From: an uncultured Bacilli bacterium
GTDB taxonomy: Bacteria > Bacillota_I > Bacilli_A > RF39 > UBA660
NCBI GenBank assembly: GCA_947628075.1
Contig: CANQYF010000040.1
Location: 1 to 9,032 of the forward strand
Length of the DNA: 9,032 bases
Direction of reading: 5' to 3'
The notes under the pieces were generated by a model. It was given only the letters and a program-made list of their open reading frames with translations. It was not told the DNA's origin and searched no databases. Shown here one piece after another: positions 1-5,602 of the stretch (positions are counted from its first letter, which is position 1; each line of letters starts with the position of its first letter). A program made the translations under genes and the position numbers.

Positions 1-65
1 GAGTAATGAAAGTCCCCTGGTATTTTTTGATATAATCTAATTAATTTAATTAATAAAGTTTTCAT
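1..65 (-). CDS. yidD: YidD membrane protein insertion efficiency factor, N-terminal fragment (runs off the left edge)
   Basis: Only the first 21 codons are present; the gene continues beyond base 1. The visible protein begins MKTLLIKLIRLYQKI and continues PGDFHY. This is the membrane-binding amphipathic N-terminus of YidD, with the family's L-I-R-x-Y-Q-K core followed by the PG-x-x-H form that I recall from Bacillota. The Cys-rich PTCS part would lie outside the window. YidD is a small (about 70-90 residue) inner-face membrane protein that assists YidC/Sec insertion of membrane proteins. The ATG at 63-65 is the start because an in-frame TAA lies two codons upstream. No convincing Shine-Dalgarno precedes it, unlike other genes here, and the strong promoter and strong ribosome site upstream serve a tiny leader ORF instead. 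In many bacteria yidD sits between rnpA and yidC; that cannot be tested here. Confidence 0.75.
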   Translation of the reverse strand, partial: MKTLLIKLIRLYQKIPGDFHY

Positions 66-76
66 AAATTAATCAA

Positions 77-157
77 TTTTAATGGTTGATGCATATTTTT
101 TATATTAGGCTATTATTGGGCTTTTTAATTATTTATCTTTGCTAAAAACCATTAAAA
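77..157 (-). promoter_or_regulatory. Leader inverted repeat between the mini-ORF and yidD
   Basis: The sequence TTTTAATGGTT at 77-87 and its exact reverse complement AACCATTAAAA at 147-157 form an 11-bp perfect inverted repeat with a 59-nt spacer. In the minus-strand RNA one arm lies in the mini-ORF and the other ends 12 nt before the yidD ATG. The mini-ORF arm can also form a local CCATT/AATGG hairpin (149-153 with 157-161), so two pairings compete. This geometry would allow translation-coupled control of yidD. In AT-rich DNA chance is a real alternative. Confidence 0.35.
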
Positions 158-164
158 ATGGCAT
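129..164 (-). CDS. Possible 11-residue leader peptide upstream of yidD
   Basis: ATG at 162-164 opens an 11-codon frame, MPFLMVFSKDK, ending in TAA at 129-131. It is preceded by a near-perfect Shine-Dalgarno (AAAGGAGG, complement of 169-176) four bases before the ATG. The promoter at 184-212 would start transcription at about 177-178, almost on the ribosome site. The frame ends 63 nt before yidD. Part of it (complement of 147-157) is perfectly complementary to an 11-nt stretch just before yidD, so its translation could affect leader folding. It has no run of one regulatory codon, so it is not a classic amino-acid attenuator. It could also be the decayed start of a lost gene. The good ribosome site is seen; the regulatory role is inference. 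Confidence 0.35.
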   Translation of the reverse strand: MPFLMVFSKDK

Positions 165-183
165 ATTTCCTCCTTTAATCGTT

Positions 184-212
184 AATATATCAAAATTAAA
201 TATCAATGTCAA
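184..212 (-). promoter_or_regulatory. Sigma-A promoter for the yidD leader
   Basis: On the minus strand TTGACA (complement of 207-212) is followed by a 17-bp spacer and TATATT (complement of 184-189), with TGA immediately before the -10 (extended -10). This is the closest match to the sigma-70/sigma-A consensus in the window. Predicted start is near 177, giving a leader of only about 13 nt before the mini-ORF. Confidence 0.7.
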
Positions 213-224
213 GAAATAATAATC

Positions 225-253
225 TTGTATTATTTTATATTTAATGATAAAAT
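225..253 (+). promoter_or_regulatory. Promoter of the tRNA-Gln gene
   Basis: TTGTAT at 225-230, a 17-bp spacer and TAAAAT at 248-253 with an extended TGA before it. The predicted start near 260 is a few bases before the mature tRNA 5' end. It is arranged back to back with the yidD-leader promoter; the two -35 boxes are 12 bp apart. Confidence 0.65.
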
Positions 254-265
254 ATATTCATAAAT

Positions 266-339
266 TGTCCTATAGCCAAGTGGTAAGGCAGTGGACTCTG
301 ACTCCACGAGCGTTAGTTCGAACCTAACTAGGACAACCA
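266..339 (+). tRNA. tRNA-Gln (anticodon CUG), CCA encoded
   Basis: A complete cloverleaf folds without mismatch. Acceptor stem is 266-272 with 329-335, D stem is GCC/GGC, anticodon stem is 291-295 with 303-307, T stem is 312-316 with 324-328 around TTCGAAC. The anticodon loop CTCTGAC gives anticodon CTG at 298-300, which reads CAG glutamine codons. The first pair is T266-A335; a weak U1-A72 pair is typical of bacterial tRNA-Gln and is a recognition feature for the GatCAB amidotransferase in organisms that make Gln-tRNA indirectly. Discriminator is A336 and CCA is encoded at 337-339. A C34 isoacceptor decodes only CAG, so a separate UUG tRNA should exist elsewhere. Confidence 0.95.
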
Positions 340-348
340 AATTGACTT

Positions 349-369
349 AAAGAACCTTAGGTTCTTTTT
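349..369 (+). terminator. Terminator of tRNA-Gln
   Basis: AAAGAACC (349-356), a three-base loop and GGTTCTTT (360-367) form a perfect 8-bp stem running into a T-rich tail. It lies ten bases after the encoded CCA. The tail supports plus-strand termination only. Confidence 0.8.
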
Positions 370-376
370 ATTATAG

Positions 377-399
377 AAAAAAAATACTTAAAGGTATTT
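377..399 (-). terminator. Terminator overlapping the end of the small helical-protein gene
   Basis: On the minus strand AAATAC / GTATTT (complement of 394-399 and 382-387) forms a 6-bp stem around the stop codon, followed by an eight-base T run (complement of 377-384). The last codons and the TAA lie inside the hairpin. The stem is weak but the T run is strong. Confidence 0.6.
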
Positions 400-816
400 C
401 TTTAAAACCTCTAAATATTTTTCTTGCATTCCAACATATCTATCAATTAAATGCTCAACTTCATTGTCGACCTTTTTATTATTAAGAATTTTTCTTCCTT
501 CAATTATCCCCATGTTCGTGCCTTGTACTAGTAATTCGGCAATTTTTGAATTACTTGTATCAGACATTGTTTTCATTTCAATTCCTGAATAAGTCATAGC
601 CTTTGTCATTGCACTTGTTGAATGTGGTTTTCCTTCATTATATTTAGGATAGATTTTTTCAATATCTTTATTGATATTTTGATAAGTTTGATATTGTTTT
701 TCTAAAATATCTTTAAAACTTTCATCTTCAACTTTTTCTAAGATAAAGTGAATTGCATCCATCCCCATACAACTTCCCTTATGAATTTCATCTAAAGCAT
801 TTATATTTTCTTCCAT
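388..816 (-). CDS. Small helical protein, possibly ferritin-like four-helix bundle (function unknown)
   Basis: About 142 residues, soluble, no signal peptide or membrane segment, predicted almost wholly helical. It is rich in Met and acidic residues, with a central S-A-M-T-K-A-M segment and a TNMGIIEGR motif in the last third. Length and periodicity suggest a four-helix bundle, and it recalls small Bacillota proteins related to ferritin-like/DUF2383-type families. This is inference from pattern only; no metal-binding set can be assigned. I place the start at the second Met (814-816), because GGTGAT (complement of 821-826) lies four bases before it, whereas an in-frame ATG at 826-828 has no ribosome site. 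It follows the SDR gene by 70 nt on the same strand, with no clear terminator or promoter between, so it may be the last gene of that transcript, closed by the terminator at 377-399. Confidence 0.7.
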   Translation of the reverse strand: MEENINALDEIHKGSCMGMDAIHFILEKVEDESFKDILEKQYQTYQNINKDIEKIYPKYNEGKPHSTSAMTKAMTYSGIEMKTMSDTSNSKIAELLVQGTNMGIIEGRKILNNKKVDNEVEHLIDRYVGMQEKYLEVLKKYL

Positions 817-820
817 TTTT

Positions 821-840
821 ATCACCATTTATATAATGGT
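821..840 (-). promoter_or_regulatory. Ribosome site partly inside a short hairpin
   Basis: The ribosome site GGTGAT (complement of 821-826) of the small helical protein shares its GGT with one arm of the palindrome ACCATT-5-AATGGT (824-840). Folding in the mRNA would bury half of the ribosome site. The stem is only six base pairs and mostly A-T, so any effect would be mild. Confidence 0.35.
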
Positions 841-886
841 TTATTTTAAAATTTTTATACAATTTTTATTAACAATATATTCTATA

Positions 887-1630
887 TTAATTTCTAGCTG
901 CTCCATCTACTTGTAAAATTACTCCTGTTATATAACTTGCCATAGGACTTGCTAAGAATAGAAAAGCATTTGCAATATCACGTGGTTCCCCTATTCTTCC
1001 TAATGGAATTGTTTTAATAAGTGGTTCAATCATTTCTTTAGGTAAATTTGCTACCATATCAGTTTTCGTTATTCCAGGTGCAACCGCATTTACTCTGATA
1101 TTAAATGGGGCAAGTTCACGAGCTAATGATTTAGTAAGTCCATTTACCGCAAACTTAGATGCAGGATATCCAACACCTGATGGTTGTCCATAGATACTTA
1201 CCATAGAACTTGTATTTAAAATTACTCCTTCTTTTTCTTCTTTCATAAAGGGAACAACAGCCTTAGTTACATTAAACATCGCATTAACATTTAAATCCAT
1301 AATTTTTGAAAAATCTTCACTTGTTGTCTCTTCAATCTTTTTATTAGCAGACATACCTGCATTATTAATTAAAATATCTATATGATGATATTTATCATGA
1401 ATTTCCTTAATAACTTTTTCTATTTCTGAAAAATTATTTAAATCTGGATAATATCCACCTACTTCATAACCTAATTCTTTTAATTCACTTACTGATTTAT
1501 CAACTGTTTCCTTTCTTGAACCAAATAAAATTACTTTAGCGCCTTCTTCTAAAAAGGCTTTTACTGTTTCAAAGCCAATTCCCCTTGTTCCTCCTGTTAC
1601 AATTGTAACTTTTCCTTCTAAATTTAACAT
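887..1630 (-). CDS. Short-chain dehydrogenase/reductase (SDR, FabG/hydroxysteroid dehydrogenase type)
   Basis: A complete 247-residue classical SDR. Cofactor loop TGGTRGIG is at 12-19, NNAG at 89-92, structural N114, catalytic S142, Y155 and K159 (YPASK), and a PG motif at 185-186 followed by TKTDM. All active-site residues are present, so it should be an active cytosolic NAD(P)-dependent oxidoreductase acting on an alcohol/ketone. The second beta strand ends in Ser38-Arg39 rather than an acidic residue, which in this family favours NADP(H). Segments such as KVTIVTGGTRGIGF and SGVGYPASK closely recall BaiA-type 3-alpha-hydroxysteroid dehydrogenases of gut clostridia as well as FabG; the substrate cannot be fixed from sequence. 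No other fatty-acid or bile-acid gene is present. A strong GGAGG (complement of 1639-1643) sits 8 nt before the ATG. It starts 33 nt after the DUF4143 gene and may share its transcript. Confidence 0.9.
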   Translation of the reverse strand: MLNLEGKVTIVTGGTRGIGFETVKAFLEEGAKVILFGSRKETVDKSVSELKELGYEVGGYYPDLNNFSEIEKVIKEIHDKYHHIDILINNAGMSANKKIEETTSEDFSKIMDLNVNAMFNVTKAVVPFMKEEKEGVILNTSSMVSIYGQPSGVGYPASKFAVNGLTKSLARELAPFNIRVNAVAPGITKTDMVANLPKEMIEPLIKTIPLGRIGEPRDIANAFLFLASPMASYITGVILQVDGAARN

Positions 1631-1663
1631 AAAATATTCCTCCTTTTTTATTAATTATTTATA

Positions 1664-2944
1664 TTATGGTTTTAAAGCCGTAATTGGAACTACATAAATT
1701 CCATCTGGCCTTTTAACAACAGCATCAAATAATCCTACAATTATACACATAAACTTTGGTTTAACTTCAGCAACTTCATAAAATTTTTTTAAACTATCTG
1801 CTGCTTCCTCTTCTTTATTAGAACCAAGTTTTATTTCAAATGCTCCATATTCACCATCTGAAATTTCTATAATTGCATCAACTTCTAAGCCTGTTTTATT
1901 TTCATGATAATGATAAAGTCTTCCCCCAATTGCCTCTGCATATATTCTTAAATCTCTTTCACATAATGCTTCAAAATAAAGTCCAAAAGTATTTAAATCA
2001 TACATTAATTTTTCAGGTGTTATATTTAAAATAGCACACCCTAAAGATGGATCTGTAAAATGTCTCTTAGGTAATTTTCCAATATTAGCTCGTGATCTTA
2101 TTTTATAACTAAAAGTTTCTTGATTTTCAATTAAATGTAATCTATCTAAAACATTTAAATAATCTGCAACTGTATTTCTACTAATATTCTTTTCTTCTTT
2201 AGAATCATCTAAAGAAATATCTGATTCTAAAGTTGAATTAGGTGTAATTGCAGTTTCGTTTCTTGCCAAAGACCTAAGTAACATTCGCATTTTCGATTTA
2301 TTTCGAACAATATCATCGACTTCATTAATATCTTTATCTAAAACGGCTTCAACATAACTATTAGTTATCTTTATTGCTTCATTCCAACTTAAATCTATTG
2401 CTTCTGGCCAGCCACCTCGAACAATTAATTCAGCAAGTTTTATAAGTTCCATCTTTTTAGTTCTCTTATTTTCAACTTTATTGTTAAATAAATCTCGTAA
2501 AGATACATCTCCTGTTGAATCTCCTGACTCATATAAAGACATGGTATACATTTTCATTTTACAAATTCTACCTGCTCCACTATGACTAGGTTGATTTTTT
2601 TTAGGGGTTGCAGAACCAGTTAAGATATATTTTCCTTTTTCTTTATCTTGGTCACATTTAAATCTTACGGCATCCCATATTGCGGGAACCTCTTGCCATT
2701 CATCAATGGTTTCAGGAAATTCTCGATTTAAAACTAAATTAACATCCATTTCCGCAAGATGCTTTTCTCTAAAATCATCTTCTGAATTATTTAAATAAGT
2801 AACACTATTAGAATGATTCAAAGCTGTCCATGTTTTTCCACACCATTTTGGTCCTTCAAGATAAATTGCTCCAAATATTTTTAAATTATCATTAATTTCT
2901 TTATCAATTAATCTTTCTCGGTACCCTTCTTTTCTTAAACTCAC
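1664..2944 (-). CDS. AAA-family ATPase with C-terminal DUF4143 nuclease-like domain
   Basis: 426 residues. The N-terminal ATPase has a Walker A loop GPKWCGKT (31-38), an acidic IDEWQ (80-84) at the Walker B position and a sensor-like LTGSATP (108-114). The linker is helical and likely DNA binding. The C-terminal DUF4143 part ends in a PD-(D/E)xK-like core: E354-x-D356 and E370-I-K372. This is the common family of ATP-binding DUF4143 proteins, found in many scattered, often paralogous copies in bacteria; the biochemical role is largely unknown and links to DNA transactions or mobile elements are only suggested. The Walker A loop has WC where most members have R-R/x-V-G. Start is GTG (2942-2944) with AAAGGAAG (complement of 2951-2958) seven bases upstream. 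A TATAAT -10 (complement of 2966-2971) lies upstream with no good -35. Transposon-end-like repeats lie 56 bp upstream. Confidence 0.85.
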   Translation of the reverse strand: MSLRKEGYRERLIDKEINDNLKIFGAIYLEGPKWCGKTWTALNHSNSVTYLNNSEDDFREKHLAEMDVNLVLNREFPETIDEWQEVPAIWDAVRFKCDQDKEKGKYILTGSATPKKNQPSHSGAGRICKMKMYTMSLYESGDSTGDVSLRDLFNNKVENKRTKKMELIKLAELIVRGGWPEAIDLSWNEAIKITNSYVEAVLDKDINEVDDIVRNKSKMRMLLRSLARNETAITPNSTLESDISLDDSKEEKNISRNTVADYLNVLDRLHLIENQETFSYKIRSRANIGKLPKRHFTDPSLGCAILNITPEKLMYDLNTFGLYFEALCERDLRIYAEAIGGRLYHYHENKTGLEVDAIIEISDGEYGAFEIKLGSNKEEEAADSLKKFYEVAEVKPKFMCIIVGLFDAVVKRPDGIYVVPITALKP

Positions 2945-3000
2945 TTTAATCTTCCTTTCTGCAATATTATAATATCATAAAACTAATCATAAAGCAAGCC

Positions 3001-3069
3001 CATTGTGCAATTTTTCCAGATTTCATTGTGCAACTTTTCCGGATTTTGTTGTGCATTTATTCCAACATT
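3001..3069. repeat. Three 23-bp tandem repeats, transposon-end-like
   Basis: Units start at 3001, 3024 and 3047 with an exact 23-bp period. Each holds TTGTGCA followed about 7-8 bases later by TTCC. Units 1 and 2 differ at two positions (T/C and A/G); unit 3 is more diverged and runs into the stop codon of the upstream operon. Tandem short repeats of this form (TGTGCA...TTCC) recall the multiple transposase-binding repeats at IS21-family ends, but no istA/istB gene is in the window, so this would be a lone end or scar. It also occupies the place where a terminator for the 3068-5525 operon would be expected; no standard terminator is seen. Not CRISPR: the repeats abut with no spacers. Confidence 0.6.
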
Positions 3070-4012
3070 ATTTCTTTTTAAATTCTAAAATTTTACCTTT
3101 ACTATCATCTTCACACTTACTATAATTATCTAAAACAATATTTGATATAATTTGTTTTACATTATTATAAAGCATTCTATCTATAAAACTTGTTTTTAAA
3201 ACATCTTCATAAAAATTAATATCTAAACTACTTATAATATCATTTGCTATATGAGAATTAACTATATCATACTTAATTATTTTATCTATTATACCTAATT
3301 TAACACCAATATAATATATTAAACTTGTTTCATCAAACATACAATCTGCCTCTATTCTTTCCATATACTCATGAACCTTAATAAACATTAAATCATATTT
3401 AGATTTTTCAATTTTTAAATTATATAACTCCCAATTATCCTTAATTTTTTCTATTTTCTTAGATAAAAACTTCAATAACTTAATATTTTTACTTAAATAA
3501 TCTGCTAACATAGAATCATAAATACTAATAAAATTTATTAAATAATTATTAATACCAACTTTATTTAACTCTTCCTTACTATTAAACTCTTGATGCAACA
3601 TTTTTTCTAAATTTATATTATTATCAGAAAAGATTGATTTTATCATCATTTTAGCATAAAAATCTAACACTATTTTACTTTTACTATAAGAATCAAATAT
3701 AACTAAAAAACCTAAGCCAATGGAATCATTATTAGTAGTTATTTTTCCCATTTCTATTTCTAATCTTTTATTATTATAAATTGTATTTAAAATCATTTTA
3801 TATTCTTGATATTTCTTTATATCTTTCTTATTAGTAAATGTTAACATCATAATAGCAAGTTCACATCTATTTAATTCATCACAACTATTTTCTAAATAAT
3901 AATCTGCAACTTTACATATAAAATCAATTTCATTTTTATATTTCATAATAATATATTTAACAAAGTCATAATCTTTCTTAATATCATCGCAACATAAATC
4001 GTACAAATCCAT
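3068..4012 (-). CDS. Unknown helical protein, last gene of the LysR-linked operon
   Basis: 314 residues, no family recognised. It begins MDLYDLCCDDIKKDYDF and is mostly predicted alpha-helix, rich in Lys, Ile, Asn, Asp and Leu. There is no signal peptide, no clear membrane span, and no nucleotide-binding or catalytic motif that I can see. Several Cys lie in the first 60 residues (two adjacent at 7-8, then two more around DFICK and NSCDE, and one at NRCE), not in a clean zinc pattern. The last 15 residues are charged and probably disordered. GGGGG (complement of 4022-4026) lies 9 nt before the ATG and directly follows the stop of the sigma-like gene, leaving only 14 nt between them, so the two are certainly co-transcribed and probably translationally coupled. 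Composition and helical character resemble the neighbours and suggest they work together, but no function can be assigned. Confidence 0.8.
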   Translation of the reverse strand: MDLYDLCCDDIKKDYDFVKYIIMKYKNEIDFICKVADYYLENSCDELNRCELAIMMLTFTNKKDIKKYQEYKMILNTIYNNKRLEIEMGKITTNNDSIGLGFLVIFDSYSKSKIVLDFYAKMMIKSIFSDNNINLEKMLHQEFNSKEELNKVGINNYLINFISIYDSMLADYLSKNIKLLKFLSKKIEKIKDNWELYNLKIEKSKYDLMFIKVHEYMERIEADCMFDETSLIYYIGVKLGIIDKIIKYDIVNSHIANDIISSLDINFYEDVLKTSFIDRMLYNNVKQIISNIVLDNYSKCEDDSKGKILEFKKK

Positions 4013-4026
4013 ATTCTTAATCCCCC

Positions 4027-4920
4027 TTATATTAAATCTTTAATTTTCTTTACAAACTCAGGTTGTCTTAATTTTCTTAAAGCTCTAATAATTATTTGCT
4101 TAATTTTTTCTCTTGAAATATTATATTCATTTGCAAGTTCATCTAAAGTATGATAATTTCCATTTACTAAACCAAATCTTTTTATAATTATTTCTTTTTG
4201 AAATTCATCTAAACTAGAACTTTCTCTTAAAATTTCAACAATTCTTTCGAAATAACATCTATCTATTAAGGTATCTGTAAAATCAGCATAACTAATCTTA
4301 TCAATATCTATTCTTAAATATTCTAATCCATTACTTATTAACATATATTTTAATTTTAATAATTTAGTTTTAGATAACGTAATATCATCTATCTTTAAAG
4401 ATTTTATAATTGCTTTAAATAATTCTAAAAGGTAATAATTATTTTCTTTTAAACAATCAAGTAATTTATAATAATCAAGATTAGAATCTTTACTAGTTAA
4501 ATCAAGATATTTAATTAATAAATCTATAAAAGTATTTAAATCAATAGTTCCAAGAGAATATTTAACTATATTTAATTTTTTCATAAGTTCCTTATAAAAG
4601 TTTGAATCAAATATATCTTTAAAACTATTAATTTTAAGTAAACAACCAGAATCTATTTTATCTATAAAAATTTCATTACAAGTACTTATAATATCTGAAA
4701 TATCATAAGAAGAACTAGTTAAATGAATTAAACCACTATCTAAAATAAAGTTTAAAACTATATATAAAGTACTTAATATTAAATTATCTCTTATTTTTCT
4801 TTTTGAATCTTTATTTTCTGAATTAATTAATTTAAGATATAAACTTCTTGCCTCAAGAAAACTAATTTTAGGATAACTTTCTATTACTTTACTCCATTCT
4901 TTTAATTCTTGATTAAACAT
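4027..4920 (-). CDS. Divergent sigma-70-like protein: intact region 4, degenerate region 2
   Basis: 297 residues. The last 60 are a clear sigma-70 region 4: FGL at 249-251, TLDELANEYNISREKIKQI at 258-276, then ALRKLRQP at 280-287. By alignment from memory with E. coli RpoD, the -35-contacting R584, E585 and Q589 are kept as R270, E271 and Q275, with R588 as K274. The N-terminus (about 9-58) still follows the sigma 1.2/2.1 plan (Y-P-x-I-S-F-L-E-A-R... then N-L-I-L). The following segment (DISDIISTCNEIFIDKI) sits where DLIQEG-x-GL-x-KA would be, and the aromatic FSTYAxWWIRQ strip needed for -10 melting is absent. About 100 helical residues replace region 3. It may be an alternative sigma, a competitor at -35 sites, or a DNA-binding regulator using a sigma 4 fold. 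AGGAGA (complement of 4926-4931) overlaps the end of the upstream gene, two bases away. Confidence 0.8.
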   Translation of the reverse strand: MFNQELKEWSKVIESYPKISFLEARSLYLKLINSENKDSKRKIRDNLILSTLYIVLNFILDSGLIHLTSSSYDISDIISTCNEIFIDKIDSGCLLKINSFKDIFDSNFYKELMKKLNIVKYSLGTIDLNTFIDLLIKYLDLTSKDSNLDYYKLLDCLKENNYYLLELFKAIIKSLKIDDITLSKTKLLKLKYMLISNGLEYLRIDIDKISYADFTDTLIDRCYFERIVEILRESSSLDEFQKEIIIKRFGLVNGNYHTLDELANEYNISREKIKQIIIRALRKLRQPEFVKKIKDLI

Positions 4921-4922
4921 TT

Positions 4923-5525
4923 TTATCTCCTAACTAATTCTTTAGTTTTAACATATCTTTTACTTGTAATAATTCCAAAGTAAGTATCATTTAAAGTATC
5001 ATAACTTATTTCTATATCATCATTTAATCTTTTAAATATATTTTTCAAGATAGTTAATTTATCTTTTTTATCTTTATCTAAATTAGAACCATATACTCCT
5101 AAACAGATATTTAATCCCATATTATGTAAGGAAATTAAATTATTTAAAGTTAAAATACTATAAGGATTATGAGTTAGAATAAGTTCACTATCTAAATAAT
5201 ATATTTTATTATCTCTTAATACTAATGGAATATCTTTTACAATTATATTACTATTTTGTAGTCCTAGGGAACTTGCAAAAGGTGAAATAATAGTAACTAA
5301 ATTAGTTCCTATAGTATCATACTTTCCTTTATCTAATTCAACTATTAAATTTCTATCAAGTATATCTAAGTATTTTAAATATTCTCCATATAATCTTGTT
5401 TGTTTTTGTAAAATAGAAAGCCAATTAAAAAAATCTAAATCAGTAAATATGTTTTGCTTTGAATAACTTTTACCTAAAGCCTTACAAAACTGTTCATATA
5501 AACATAATAAATAGTTTAAATTCAT
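4923..5525 (-). CDS. Unknown protein, first gene of the LysR-linked operon
   Basis: 200 residues from the Met at 5523-5525, chosen because AAAGGGGGAA (complement of 5531-5540) lies properly spaced before it. A longer in-frame start at 5567 would begin upstream of the predicted transcription start and is rejected. The N-terminal half is helical with many aromatics (LYEQF, FFNWL, LYGEYLKYLD). The second half looks alpha/beta, with a stretch ILTHNPYS followed by LISLHNMGLNICLGVYGS and a Lys/Asp-rich DKDKKDKL. No catalytic motif, signal peptide or membrane span is recognised. It stops two bases before the sigma-like gene starts, so the operon order is this gene, the sigma-like gene, then the 314-residue protein. 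Divergent from the LysR gene, from which it is separated by overlapping promoters. Confidence 0.8.
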   Translation of the reverse strand: MNLNYLLCLYEQFCKALGKSYSKQNIFTDLDFFNWLSILQKQTRLYGEYLKYLDILDRNLIVELDKGKYDTIGTNLVTIISPFASSLGLQNSNIIVKDIPLVLRDNKIYYLDSELILTHNPYSILTLNNLISLHNMGLNICLGVYGSNLDKDKKDKLTILKNIFKRLNDDIEISYDTLNDTYFGIITSKRYVKTKELVRR

Positions 5526-5540
5526 TATAATTCCCCCTTT

Positions 5541-5552
5541 GCTTTTAAAAGC
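5541..5552. repeat. Perfect palindrome GCTTTTAAAAGC at the operon 5' end
   Basis: A 12-bp perfect palindrome directly before the AAAGGGGG ribosome site of the first operon gene. The predicted minus-strand start falls at about 5552, so the mRNA would begin with this element. It could be a repressor site or a 5'-terminal stem of four pairs that shields the RNA end. Confidence 0.45.
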
Positions 5553-5554
5553 AC

Positions 5555-5583
5555 TTGTATTATACACTAAAATATGATATAAT
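5555..5583 (+). promoter_or_regulatory. Promoter of the LysR-family gene
   Basis: TTGTAT at 5555-5560, a 17-bp spacer and a perfect TATAAT at 5578-5583 with an extended TGA. Predicted start is near 5590, giving a leader of about 50 nt that contains the palindrome at 5609-5625. Confidence 0.7.
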
Positions 5584-5587
5584 TAAA
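5559..5587 (-). promoter_or_regulatory. Promoter of the three-gene operon
   Basis: TATAAT (complement of 5559-5564) is a perfect -10. The -35 hexamer at 17-bp spacing is TTTAAT (complement of 5582-5587), a poor match, as often seen where an activator is needed. It overlaps the LysR-gene promoter almost completely: its -10 covers the other's -35 and the reverse. Confidence 0.6.
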
Positions 5588-5602
5588 ATACATATTTCTT
5601 AT

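Noticed and set aside
6..36. Plus-strand short frame MKVPWYFLI and an extended -10-like TGATATAAT at 28-36
   Set aside because: Both are the antisense of the yidD start; there is no -35 and the frame stops after nine codons.
817..828. Upstream in-frame ATG for the small helical protein
   Set aside because: No ribosome site precedes it, while the ATG at 814-816 has GGTGAT at the usual distance.
829..886. Promoter for the small helical protein
   Set aside because: Only weak AT-rich hexamers with no properly spaced pair could be found.
3001..3069. Possible CRISPR remnant
   Set aside because: The 23-bp units are directly adjacent with no spacers, and no cas gene is present.
5526..5567. Longer N-terminus for the first operon gene
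   Set aside because: The extension would run through the strong AAAGGGGG ribosome site and across the predicted -10, upstream of the likely transcription start.
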